Assembly (NCBI GenBank): GCA_947464185.1
Contig: CANHVY010000029.1
Location: forward strand, 1 to 54,507
DNA length: 54,507 bases
From: Burkholderiales bacterium
GTDB lineage: Bacteria > Pseudomonadota > Gammaproteobacteria > Burkholderiales > Burkholderiaceae_C
Direction: 5' to 3'
Both the position numbers and the translations under genes were made by a program. Below the pieces are notes generated by a model. That model made no database searches and was not told where the DNA came from. It saw only the letters and a list, made by a program, of their open reading frames with translations. The first letter of the stretch is position 1, and the number at the start of each line of letters is the position of its first letter. This document shows, one piece after another, positions 7,348 to 15,069 of the stretch.

Positions 7348-7878
7348 TCAGGTAGGGGAGGGCCGTGCGGTCCACACGCGGATCAGCTCGGCCAACGCCT
7401 GCAGGGCCAGCAGCGCAAAGCCCAGGGGAATCATGGCCTTGAGCACCCACCGATGGGGAATGCCACCGGGGTCGGCCGACTTCTCGTCGATGGAGAACGA
7501 CTGACCCACGTAAGCCCAGGACAGCTTGATGAAGATGAGGGCCACCGCCAGCGTCAGCAGGGCCGAGGCGACATCCACCACCAGCTTGGTCCGCGGCGAG
7601 TGGTGGGCGTAGAACAGGTCCACCCGAACGTTGTCGCCGCGCTGCAGCGCGTAGCTCATGCCGAACAGGATCAGCGTGGCCAGCAGGTGCCACTCCAGTT
7701 CCTGCGACCACACCGAGCCCAGGCTCAGGCTGTAGCGCAGCAGCACGTTGGTGGCCACCAGCGCAATCATGGCCAGCGTCACCCACAGGATGACGCTGCC
7801 AATGCCGTCGATCAGCCTCTCGATGGCGCCAGCCACGCCCGCCGCGGTCCCAGGCTGCGGGGCTTTCGGGTCAGCCAC
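7348..7878 (-). CDS. dctQ: TRAP transporter small permease (DctQ)
   Basis: A 176-residue protein with four hydrophobic helices, including SVILWVTLAMIALVATNVLL and ELEWHLLATLILFGMSYALQ with the family's conserved W/E cluster. It pairs with DctM in the inner membrane. It starts with GTG at 7878, overlapping the end of dctP by 8 bp, so translation is coupled. The C-terminus is rich in charged residues. Confidence 0.93.
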   Translation of the reverse strand: MADPKAPQPGTAAGVAGAIERLIDGIGSVILWVTLAMIALVATNVLLRYSLSLGSVWSQELEWHLLATLILFGMSYALQRGDNVRVDLFYAHHSPRTKLVVDVASALLTLAVALIFIKLSWAYVGQSFSIDEKSADPGGIPHRWVLKAMIPLGFALLALQALAELIRVWTARPSPT

Positions 7879-8965
7879 GCACCTTGAGGTGGTAAGCCTC
7901 CTCGCTGACTTCCTGCCACCTGTCGTACTTGGCCTTGAAGGCGAAGTACGAGTCGTGCACCTTTCTGGTGAGCGGATCCTTGGCGATGCCTTCGGCCAGC
8001 ACCTTCTCGGTTTCCCGGCGCAGCGCGGCTATGACCGTGTCGGGCAGCGGCTTGGCTATCACCTTCTGGTTCTTGATCAGGTCTTCCATCGCGTCGGAGT
8101 TGGCCTTCTGGCACCAGCCCTCGCTGATCACGTTGCAGGCGGCCGAGGCGTTTTCCACGATGGCTTGCAGGTCCTTGGGCAGCTTGCTCCACGCGGCCTT
8201 GTTGATCAGCAACTCAGACACCGTGGCCGACTCGTGCCAGCCCGTGGTGTAGTAGAACTTGGCGGCCTTGTGCAGACCCAGGCGGCGGTCCTGGAAGGGG
8301 CCGACGAACTCGGCTGCGTCGATGACGCCACGCTCGAGTGCCGGGAAGATCTCGCCGCCTGGCAGCACCTTCACGTCCACGCCCAGGTTGGCGTAGACCT
8401 TGCCCGCCAGACCGGGGATGCGCATCTTCAGGCCCTTGAGGTCGGCCACGCTGTTGACCTCCTTCTTGAACCATCCGGTCATCTGCACGCCGGTGTTGCC
8501 GCAGGGCATGGCGACCATGCCGAAGGGGGCGTAGACCTCGTTCCAGAGGTCGATGCCGCCACCGTCATAGAACCAGCCGTTGATGCCCTGGAAATTCAGG
8601 CCGAAAGGCACGGCAGTGAAGTACTGGGCGGCGAAGGTCTTGCCGGTCCAGAAGTAGCTGTTGGCGTGGTTCATTTCCACGGTGCCTGCCCGCACCGCGT
8701 CAAAGCCCTCGAAGGCCGGGATCAGTTCACCGGCGCCGAACACCTGGATCTTCAGGCGTCCGCCGGACATCGTGTCGATGCGTTTGGCCAGATCGGTGGC
8801 GCTTCCAGGGCCGTCCATGTAGAACGGAGCGCCCTTGGCGTAGGCGCTGGTCATCTTCCAGTTGAAGGTCTGCTGCGCGGCTACCACGGCTGGCAGGCCG
8901 AGGGCGGCACCCCCCGCACCGGCGACGAGGCCGCGGGCGACGAAGGAACGGCGGTTTGAGGACAT
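7871..8965 (-). CDS. dctP: TRAP substrate-binding protein, TakP-like (alpha-keto acid type)
   Basis: A 364-residue periplasmic protein. The signal is of twin-arginine type (NRRSFVARG, 4-12) with a cleavage site after VVAA near 30. Motifs match TakP of Rhodobacter: TMSGGRLKIQVFGAGELIPA, AVPFGLNFQGINGWFYDGGG, GNTGVQMTGWF, GLKMRIPGLAG, GGEIFPALERG, IDAAEFVGPF and TTGWHE. TakP binds pyruvate and 2-oxo acids, so a keto or hydroxy acid substrate is likely but unproven. It is the first gene of the operon, 25 bp after the predicted start of a sigma-54 promoter. Confidence 0.92.
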   Translation of the reverse strand: MSSNRRSFVARGLVAGAGGAALGLPAVVAAQQTFNWKMTSAYAKGAPFYMDGPGSATDLAKRIDTMSGGRLKIQVFGAGELIPAFEGFDAVRAGTVEMNHANSYFWTGKTFAAQYFTAVPFGLNFQGINGWFYDGGGIDLWNEVYAPFGMVAMPCGNTGVQMTGWFKKEVNSVADLKGLKMRIPGLAGKVYANLGVDVKVLPGGEIFPALERGVIDAAEFVGPFQDRRLGLHKAAKFYYTTGWHESATVSELLINKAAWSKLPKDLQAIVENASAACNVISEGWCQKANSDAMEDLIKNQKVIAKPLPDTVIAALRRETEKVLAEGIAKDPLTRKVHDSYFAFKAKYDRWQEVSEEAYHLKVRG

Positions 8966-9000
8966 GGGCGTGCTCCAGTGGGTTGACTGGGTGCCTTCAC

Positions 9001-9016
9001 TGCAAGCGTCGTGCCA
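9001..9016 (-). promoter_or_regulatory. Sigma-54 promoter of dctPQM
   Basis: The minus strand reads TGGCACGACGCTTGCA. This matches the sigma-54 consensus TGGCACG-N4-TTGCA at every fixed position, with the -24 GG and -12 GC ten bases apart. The predicted start is near 8990, giving a leader of about 25 bases. Such promoters need an enhancer-binding activator (DctD-like for this transporter class); none is encoded in the window. Confidence 0.85.
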
Positions 9017-9070
9017 GGTTTGAGGTGCCTGGATTCGTGGCCGCGCACCATCGCCGGGCCGGCGGGCATC

Positions 9071-9103
9071 AAAAAGGGGCGGCCCCTTGCGGGAGCCGCC
9101 CCT
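9071..9103 (-). terminator. Rho-independent terminator facing minus, upstream of dctP
   Basis: A 9-bp GC stem (9075-9083 with 9095-9103) is followed on the minus strand by a T5 run (9071-9075). No intact minus-strand gene ends just before it. The only candidate is a short frame stopping at 9162 and ending ETTLLLDIGVKKAMGK, which may be the tail of a lost gene. It would insulate the dctP promoter from read-through. The rest of the 8966-9311 gap holds the sigma-54 promoter and the 9264-9289 dyad. Confidence 0.75.
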
Positions 9104-9263
9104 GGCGGATGAGGGCTGGCCGCCCGTTCAGCCTGCAAACGAGTTGATCTTCATCGGGCGCTCACTTGCCCATCGCCTTCTTCACGCCGATGTCGAGGAG
9201 CAGGGTTGTCTCCCCTGGTGCCACATGGGTGCTTTCCATGGAGCCAGAGGGCCAGCGTGCCTG

Positions 9264-9289
9264 TTCTGGCGTCAGGACCTGCGCCAGAA
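9264..9289. promoter_or_regulatory. Long dyad before the omega-aminotransferase gene
   Basis: The outer arms TTCTGGCG and CGCCAGAA are perfect complements. The inner arms CAGG and CCTG continue the symmetry around a central A, with one unpaired T. It ends 8 bp before the Shine-Dalgarno sequence of the aminotransferase, so it could be a repressor operator or an RNA hairpin in the leader. No T-run follows, so it is not a terminator. Confidence 0.6.
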
Positions 9290-9311
9290 TCCGCCCAAAG
9301 GAGTAAACACC

Positions 9312-10649
9312 ATGGGACACGCCGAACCGCAAGCGCATGCTGCCGAAGTGGCCGCCACGATGCAGCCGTACTGGATGCCTTTCTCCCCCAACAAGGAGTT
9401 CAAGGCCGAGCCCCGCATGTTCGCCCGTGCCAAGGGCATGTACTTCTACACGCCCGAGGGGCAGGAGGTCATCGATGCCTCGGCCGGCCTGTTCTGCGTG
9501 GCCGCCGGCCACTGCCGCGAAGAGATCGCGCAGGCCGTGTACGAGCAGCTGCAGACGCTGGACTTCACCGCGCCCTTCCTGCGCGCGCACCCCAAGGCTT
9601 TTGAGCTGGCCGAGCGTGTGTCGCACTACACCCCTGAGGGCCTGAACCGCATCTTCTTCACCAACTCGGGCTCCGAGGCCGTGGACACGGCCATGAAGAT
9701 CGCGCTGGGCTACCACCGCATCAAGGGCCAGTCACAGCGCCAGATGTTCGTCTCGCGCGAGCGGGCCTACCACGGCGTGAACATGGGCGGCGTGGCGCTG
9801 GCCGGCATGGTCAACAACCGCCGCACCTTCGGCCTGGGGCTCGCGGGCGTGCACCACATGCGCCACACGGCCATCCCGCAGAACAAGTTCGCCAAGGGCC
9901 AGCCCGAGCACGGTGCCGACCTGGCCGAAGACCTGCTGCGCTTTTGCAACCTGTACGGCGGCGAAAACATCGCGGCCGTGTTCGTGGAGCCCACCGCCGG
10001 TTCGTTCGGCTGCCTGCCCCCGCCCAAGGGCTACCTCAACCGGCTGCGCGAGATCTGCGACCAGCAGGGCATCCTGCTGGTGTTCGACGAGGTCATCACC
10101 GGCTGGGGCCGCATGGGCGCCAGCTTCGGCGCCCAGGCCTTTGGCGTGACGCCGGACCTGCTGACCATGGCCAAGGCCATCACCAACGGCGCGCAGCCCA
10201 TGGGCGCTGTGGCCGCGCGTCAGGACATTTACGACACCATCACCGAAGCGGGCCCGGCCAAGGGCGTGGAGTTCTTCCACGGCTACACCTACTCCGCCCA
10301 CCCCGCTTCCTGCGCCGCTGGCCTGGCGATGATGGACATCTTTGCCAAGGAGCGCCTGATTGAACGCGCCGCGGCCATGAGCCCGAAGTTCATCGAGGCC
10401 GTGCACTCTCTGCAGGACTGCGCCGTGGTGACCGACATCCGCTCGGTGGGCATGATGGCCGCCGTGGACGTGGCGGTGGACGGCGTGCCCGGCGCCCGCG
10501 GCCACGAGGCGCAGAAGCGTCTCTACGACGCCGGCCTGAACCTGAAGAGCACCGGTGACGCCCTGATCATCGCCCCGCCGCTGGTCTGTGAAGACAAGCA
10601 CCTGGACGAGATCATCACCAAGATGCGGGCGGTGTTGAAGGGGCTGTAG
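9312..10649 (+). CDS. Omega-amino acid:pyruvate aminotransferase (class III, PLP)
   Basis: A 445-residue protein of the beta-alanine:pyruvate transaminase group. The N-terminus MPFSPNKEFKAEPRMF is characteristic. It has FFTNSGSEAVDTAMK for phosphate binding, LVFDEVITGWGRMG with the PLP-N1 Asp, and the Schiff-base Lys288 in LTMAKAITNGAQPMG. It transfers an amino group from beta-alanine or other omega-amines to pyruvate. AAAGGAG before ATG 9312 sets the start. It is divergent from the dctPQM operon and preceded by the dyad at 9264-9289; both may handle keto acids. Confidence 0.92.
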   Translation: MGHAEPQAHAAEVAATMQPYWMPFSPNKEFKAEPRMFARAKGMYFYTPEGQEVIDASAGLFCVAAGHCREEIAQAVYEQLQTLDFTAPFLRAHPKAFELAERVSHYTPEGLNRIFFTNSGSEAVDTAMKIALGYHRIKGQSQRQMFVSRERAYHGVNMGGVALAGMVNNRRTFGLGLAGVHHMRHTAIPQNKFAKGQPEHGADLAEDLLRFCNLYGGENIAAVFVEPTAGSFGCLPPPKGYLNRLREICDQQGILLVFDEVITGWGRMGASFGAQAFGVTPDLLTMAKAITNGAQPMGAVAARQDIYDTITEAGPAKGVEFFHGYTYSAHPASCAAGLAMMDIFAKERLIERAAAMSPKFIEAVHSLQDCAVVTDIRSVGMMAAVDVAVDGVPGARGHEAQKRLYDAGLNLKSTGDALIIAPPLVCEDKHLDEIITKMRAVLKGL

Positions 10650-10707
10650 GCGTGGCAGCTGGTCGCGGGGTTGAAAGCCCGCGCGGCCCGTCGCTTCGGT
10701 GAGGGGT

Positions 10708-11691
10708 TTACCCCGGCCGTACCACCGACTTTGGCTCGCGCCCCTGCGCGAAGTCGACGATGCAGCCCAGGCCCTCGCGGGCGATGGCATCAAAACATTC
10801 GTCGGTCCAGCACAGCGCGTGCGGGGTCAGCAGCACCTGCTCCATGCCCAGCAGCGGGTTGTCGGGCGCCACCGGCTCTTGCTCGAAGACGTCCAGCCCC
10901 GCACCGGCAATGGTGCCGGCCTGCAGCGCCGCGATCAGCGCGGCCTCGTCGGCCACGGGGCCGCGCGCCATGTTGATGAAGAAGGCCTCGCGCTTCATCA
11001 GGCTGAAGCGGCGCTCGTTCATCAGGTGCCGCGTCTCGGCGTTGAGCAGGCAGGTGGCGACGACGAAGTCGGCCTGCGGCAGCATCTCGTCGAGTGGCAG
11101 CGGCTCGGCGCCCAGCGCGCGGATGGCGGCCGGGTCGGCATAGGGGTCGGCGGCCAGCATGCGCCAGCCGAAAGACCGTGCCAGGGCCAGCAGCTCACGC
11201 CCGATGCCGCCAGCGCCGATGACGCCCAGCGTGCGCGTGGTCAGGCCCAGGCCCATGTGGCCGGTGCGCTCGGCCCAGCGGCCGGCGCGAATGAGCTTGT
11301 CCTTGGCGAAGAGCCGCCCGGCCAGCGCGAAGATCAGCGTCAGGCTGGCCACGGCCACGGGGCGACGCACGGCCACGGGCGTGTTGGTGACGGTGATGCC
11401 GCGTGCGGCGAGCGCCGCCACATCCACGGAGTCATAACCCACGCCGTGGCGCGCCACGATGCGCACGCGGCAGTCGGCGCGGCCCACGCTGGCGGCGGTG
11501 ACCAGCGGGGAGTTGACGTACAGGCCGTCGTAGCGCGCGGCCACGGCGGGCGTGATCTCCGACAGCGACTCAGGCAGGTACTCCCACTCGATGTCGCTTG
11601 GGTGGTTCAGCACTTCCAGCGCGCCCATGCCGAAGGAGGGGGCGCCGCTGGGGGTGAGCAGGTCGCGGGTCAGGCCCAGGCGAAAGGTCAT
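10708..11691 (-). CDS. D-2-hydroxyacid dehydrogenase (NAD-dependent)
   Basis: A 327-residue protein of the D-isomer-specific 2-hydroxyacid dehydrogenase family. It shows the Rossmann motif GVIGAGGIGREL, the catalytic Arg region FFINMARGPV, the Glu region GAGLDVFEQEP and catalytic His in LLTPHALCWTDE. It interconverts a D-2-hydroxy acid and its 2-keto acid. I chose ATG 11691 (GGAAGA before it); the frame extends 17 codons upstream without homology. It is 69 bp downstream of the aldolase gene on the same strand, so probably one operon. The substrate is unknown. Confidence 0.85.
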   Translation of the reverse strand: MTFRLGLTRDLLTPSGAPSFGMGALEVLNHPSDIEWEYLPESLSEITPAVAARYDGLYVNSPLVTAASVGRADCRVRIVARHGVGYDSVDVAALAARGITVTNTPVAVRRPVAVASLTLIFALAGRLFAKDKLIRAGRWAERTGHMGLGLTTRTLGVIGAGGIGRELLALARSFGWRMLAADPYADPAAIRALGAEPLPLDEMLPQADFVVATCLLNAETRHLMNERRFSLMKREAFFINMARGPVADEAALIAALQAGTIAGAGLDVFEQEPVAPDNPLLGMEQVLLTPHALCWTDECFDAIAREGLGCIVDFAQGREPKSVVRPG

Positions 11692-11760
11692 GGGAGTCTT
11701 CCGTTTCGGTTCGGTCTTCTTGGCACTCGCGGGCGGTCTCACGAGCCGGGTCAGGCCAGA

Positions 11761-12546
11761 TCAGGCCGGGGCGGTCGACCCTGCTGCAGCATGGTCCACC
11801 AGGCGCCGCGTGGCGTCGGCCAGCAGGCTGACGTCGGTGCCCACGGCCAGCATGGTGTAGCCCATGGCCTTGACGCGGTCCACCCAGGCCGGGTCGGTGG
11901 CCATGAAGCCGGCGGCCTTGCCATGCTTCTTCGCCACGTCGGCCACGTGCTGCATGGCCTGCAGGAAGGTGGGGTTGTCGAACTGCGCGGGGATGCCCAT
12001 GAAGTTGGACAAGTCGAAATGGCCCACCCACAGCACGTCGATGCCGTCCACCGCAGCGATGTCCTCCACCACCGCCAGGCCGCGCTCGGTCTCGATCTGG
12101 GCCACCACCAGCGTGCGGTCGTGGTAGTTGCGGATCTTCTGGCCGATGTCGCCGCCCTGGTAATCGCACTGCGCAAAGCCGAAGGCCGCGCCGCGCCGGC
12201 CGATCGGTGGGTAGCGGCAGGCCTGGACGATGCTGCGGGCCTGCTCGGCCGACTCCACCATGGGAATCATGACGCCATGCGCGCCCAGGTCCAGCGCGCG
12301 GGCCAGCCAGGTGTATTCGCCGCGCGGCACGCGCACCATGGGCTCGATGGGCAGGCCGCGGCAGGTGGAGAACAGCCACTTCAGCGTCTCGAAGCCCAGG
12401 CCGGTGTGCTCCATGTCGTAGAAGACGAAGCGGCATCCGGTGTTGGCGAGGATGGCGGACATGCCTGGAGAGAAGAACTCAAAGGTCATCGCGCCGACGA
12501 CGGTCTGGCCTTCGAGCACGGTCTGCTTGATCGGATGCTTTTTCAC
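11761..12546 (-). CDS. HpcH/HpaI family class II aldolase
   Basis: A 261-residue protein. Family motifs are FVFYDMEHTGLGFETLKWL, the substrate/metal segment VAQIETERGLAVVEDIAAV (metal Glu) and VLWVGHFDLSNFMGI (metal Asp). Members cleave 4-hydroxy-2-oxo diacids or sugar acids to pyruvate plus an aldehyde. It lies upstream of a hydroxyacid dehydrogenase and near an RraA-type aldolase, pointing to a keto-acid pathway. It differs from the GarL-like paralogue at 44390, so it should not be assigned to aldarate catabolism. Confidence 0.85.
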   Translation of the reverse strand: MKKHPIKQTVLEGQTVVGAMTFEFFSPGMSAILANTGCRFVFYDMEHTGLGFETLKWLFSTCRGLPIEPMVRVPRGEYTWLARALDLGAHGVMIPMVESAEQARSIVQACRYPPIGRRGAAFGFAQCDYQGGDIGQKIRNYHDRTLVVAQIETERGLAVVEDIAAVDGIDVLWVGHFDLSNFMGIPAQFDNPTFLQAMQHVADVAKKHGKAAGFMATDPAWVDRVKAMGYTMLAVGTDVSLLADATRRLVDHAAAGSTAPA

Positions 12547-12690
12547 GGGGTGGCTCTCTCGCGGTGATGCGGTGCGCAGGTTGCCATGCGCGGCGGTGCC
12601 TTACCGGCGGGGTTTACACGGGTTGGAGACCCCAGGGCGCAGGCCCTAGAGTCCAGGGCAATGAGTTCTTGCTTGTTGAACCCCGGCCCG

Positions 12691-12984
12691 TCACGCCCCT
12701 TCGATGATGCGGATCTCGCGTTCCACGTTGCCCGTGCCCAGCGCGTCCAGCGCTTCCTTGTACATGGGGCTGTCGTACGCGGCCTGCGCGGCGGCCAGGT
12801 TGTCGAACTCCACCAGCACGGTGCGTTGCATCACTCCCGCCTCCTTCACCGCCGCGGGCATGCCGCGCGCCAGAAAGCGGCCGCCGGCCGCGGTGATGGC
12901 CGGGCCTGCCAGCTTGGCGTACGCGGCCAGCGCGTCGGGGTTGTGAATCTGGCGGTAGGCGCTGATCCAGTAGGCCTTGGGCAT
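12691..12984 (-). CDS. DUF1330 family protein
   Basis: A 97-residue protein with the DUF1330 ferredoxin-like pattern: AYWISAYRQIHNPDALAAY, GRFLARG, RTVLVEFDNLAAAQAAYDSP and REIRIIEG. The function of this dimeric alpha-beta barrel family is unclear; small-molecule binding or isomerase activity is often suspected. I chose ATG 12984 because GCAGGAG precedes it. It is 144 bp upstream of the aldolase gene, with no terminator in between, so it may lead the operon. Confidence 0.85.
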   Translation of the reverse strand: MPKAYWISAYRQIHNPDALAAYAKLAGPAITAAGGRFLARGMPAAVKEAGVMQRTVLVEFDNLAAAQAAYDSPMYKEALDALGTGNVEREIRIIEGA

Positions 12985-13058
12985 GTTGAACTCCTGCAGT
13001 GGGTGAAGAGGGCCCATCATCCCAAAACCACTCGCTTGGCGTCCACAGAGGAAAACCC

Positions 13059-13709
13059 ATGATCGAAGACCTGCCCCCCATCCGCACGGCTCCCGTGCAG
13101 CGCCCTGATGCCGCCCTGGTGGAACAACTGCGCGGCACGCCCACGGGCTTCATCGTGGATGCGATGGGCGGCAGCGGCGCGCTGGACTACCGGCTCAAGC
13201 CCGCCATCGCCGAGCATTACGCCTTCTGCGGCGTGGCGCTGACCTGCCACGCCGGCCCGGCGGACAACCTGGCGCTGATCCATGCGCTGGCCTCGGTGCA
13301 GTCGGGCGATGTCATCGTGGCGGCTACCGATGGCCACACGGCCTGCGCCATCACGGGCGATCTGGTGCTGGGCATGGCGCGCAACAGCGGCGCCGTGGGC
13401 TTCGTCACCGATGGCTGCGTGCGCGACCTGGTAGGCATCCGCCAGGTGGGCCTGCCAGCCTGGGCGATGGGCGTCACGCCGAACTCCCCCAACCGCAGTG
13501 GGCCGGGCACGGTGGGATTTCCCGTCCAGGCGGCCGGCCTGCGCGTGTGCAGCGGCGATGTGGTGGTGGCTGATCTGGACGGCGTGGTCGTGGTGCCCCA
13601 GGAGCGCCTGGCCGAGGTGCTGGAGCGTCTGCCGGCCATCCGCACGGCCGAAGCGGCCGCTGACGCGGCGGTGCGCGCAGGGGCCACGAGGCCGTCCTTC
13701 CTGAAATGA
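13059..13709 (+). CDS. RraA-like / 4-hydroxy-4-methyl-2-oxoglutarate aldolase family protein
   Basis: A 216-residue protein. The RraA/HMG-aldolase motif GFVTDGCVRDLVGIRQVGLP is complete, including the D-G-x-x-R-D set used for metal and substrate binding, and GDVVVADLDGVVVVP follows. Active members cleave HMG or oxaloacetate-type diacids to pyruvate. Start ATG 13059 follows AGAGGA. It is divergent from the DUF1330 gene (74 bp) and about 95 bp before the FMN oxidase gene. A catalytic role fits this context better than RNase E inhibition. Confidence 0.85.
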   Translation: MIEDLPPIRTAPVQRPDAALVEQLRGTPTGFIVDAMGGSGALDYRLKPAIAEHYAFCGVALTCHAGPADNLALIHALASVQSGDVIVAATDGHTACAITGDLVLGMARNSGAVGFVTDGCVRDLVGIRQVGLPAWAMGVTPNSPNRSGPGTVGFPVQAAGLRVCSGDVVVADLDGVVVVPQERLAEVLERLPAIRTAEAAADAAVRAGATRPSFLK

Positions 13710-13803
13710 CGGCGCCTGCGTTCGACCTTGTTGGCGGGGGGCTCGCCATGGCGGCGCTGTGGCGCCTGTGTGGACCCTGGCGGCACGCCCGGCGGTGCAG
13801 GCG

Positions 13804-14997
13804 ATGAGTGGCATGCCTGAGGCCCTGCGCACCGCCCACAGCGTGGCGGCGCTGCGCGCGCTTGCACAGCAGGCCTTGCCGCGCCCGCTGTTCGACTTCA
13901 TCGACGGTGCGGCCGAGGACGAATGGACGCTGCGCGCCAACGATTCGGCCTTCGACGACTGGGCGGTGCTGCCGCGTCCGCTGGAGGGGGCGGCGCAACG
14001 CGACCTTTCGCTCACGCTTTTCGGCCAGCGCCTGGCTTCACCCGTGCTGGTGGGGCCGACGGGCCTGGCGGGCCTGTTCTGGCCCCAAGGCGAGATCGCC
14101 ACCGCGCGGGCTGCTGCCGAACGCGGCACGGTGTACTGCCTGAGCCACGGCTCGGTGTGCACGCTCGAGGCCCTGGCCCAAGCCGTGGAGCGCAGTCATG
14201 GCGCCGATCAAGCAGCCCGGCGCTGGATGCAGGTCTTCATCTACCGCGACCGCGCCTTCACCCGCGAACTGGTGGACCGCGCTCGCCAGGCCGGCTACGG
14301 CGCCGTGGTGGTGACCATCGACAACCAGCTGCTCGGCAAGCGCGAGCGCGACCTGGTCAACGGCTTTTCCATCCCGCCGCGTTTCGGCCCGCGGCAGTGG
14401 CTGGCCTTTGCCAGCAAGTTCCCCTGGTGGTGGCGCATGCGCGGCGAGCTCGACCGCATCACCTTCGGCAACTACGTGCGCGAGAACTCCCGTGAAACGG
14501 TTGCCGGCCTGGCCGGTCGCATGGCCTCCATGCTGGACCCGGGCATGAACTGGGATGACATCGCCGCCGTGCGTCGTCAGTGGGATGGGCCGCTGCTGAT
14601 CAAGGGCCTGCTGCACCCTGAGGACGCACGCCGCGCGGTGCAGGCCGGCGTGGACGGGGTGATCGTCTCCAACCACGGCGGGCGGCAGCTCGATGGCGCA
14701 CTGCCCAGCCTGCGCGCGCTGCCCGGGGTGGTGCAGGCCGTGGACGGGCGCATTCCGGTGCTGCTGGATGGTGGCGTGCGCCGCGGTGGCGATGTCTTCA
14801 AGGCCTTGGGCCTGGGCGCCACGGCGGTGCTCCTCGGCCGTCCCCACCTCTGGGGCTTGGCGGTGGCCGGCCAGGAAGGCGTGGCCCATGTGCTGAAGAC
14901 GCTGGACGCAGAACTGGACCGCGTCATGGGGCTGGCAGGCGTGGAAGCGGTGACCCGGATCGCGCCATCGGGGCTGGTGGTCAGGGCGCAGGGCTGA
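13804..14997 (+). CDS. FMN-dependent alpha-hydroxy acid dehydrogenase/oxidase
   Basis: About 397 residues of the L-lactate dehydrogenase/glycolate oxidase/mandelate dehydrogenase family. It contains PVLVGPTGLAGLFWP, MQVFIYRDRAFTREL, VTIDNQLLGKRERDL, the catalytic SNHGGRQLDGA and the FMN phosphate loop VLLDGGVRRGGDVFKALGLG. It oxidises an L-2-hydroxy acid to the keto acid, passing electrons to quinone or oxygen. The start is uncertain: ATG 13804, ATG 13813 or GTG 13759; none has a strong ribosome binding site. With RraA-like upstream it forms a two-gene unit. Confidence 0.88.
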   Translation: MSGMPEALRTAHSVAALRALAQQALPRPLFDFIDGAAEDEWTLRANDSAFDDWAVLPRPLEGAAQRDLSLTLFGQRLASPVLVGPTGLAGLFWPQGEIATARAAAERGTVYCLSHGSVCTLEALAQAVERSHGADQAARRWMQVFIYRDRAFTRELVDRARQAGYGAVVVTIDNQLLGKRERDLVNGFSIPPRFGPRQWLAFASKFPWWWRMRGELDRITFGNYVRENSRETVAGLAGRMASMLDPGMNWDDIAAVRRQWDGPLLIKGLLHPEDARRAVQAGVDGVIVSNHGGRQLDGALPSLRALPGVVQAVDGRIPVLLDGGVRRGGDVFKALGLGATAVLLGRPHLWGLAVAGQEGVAHVLKTLDAELDRVMGLAGVEAVTRIAPSGLVVRAQG

Positions 14998-15069
14998 GGC
15001 GGGTGCGGCGGTTGAGGCGGTTGAGGCTGTGGCGAGCCAGGGCAGGGTATCGCGCGCGGCATCACCGGC

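Noticed and set aside
10699..12567. A 622-codon open frame on the plus strand
   Set aside because: It runs opposite the hydroxyacid dehydrogenase and aldolase genes and has shadow-like His/Gly/Gln composition with no recognisable motif.
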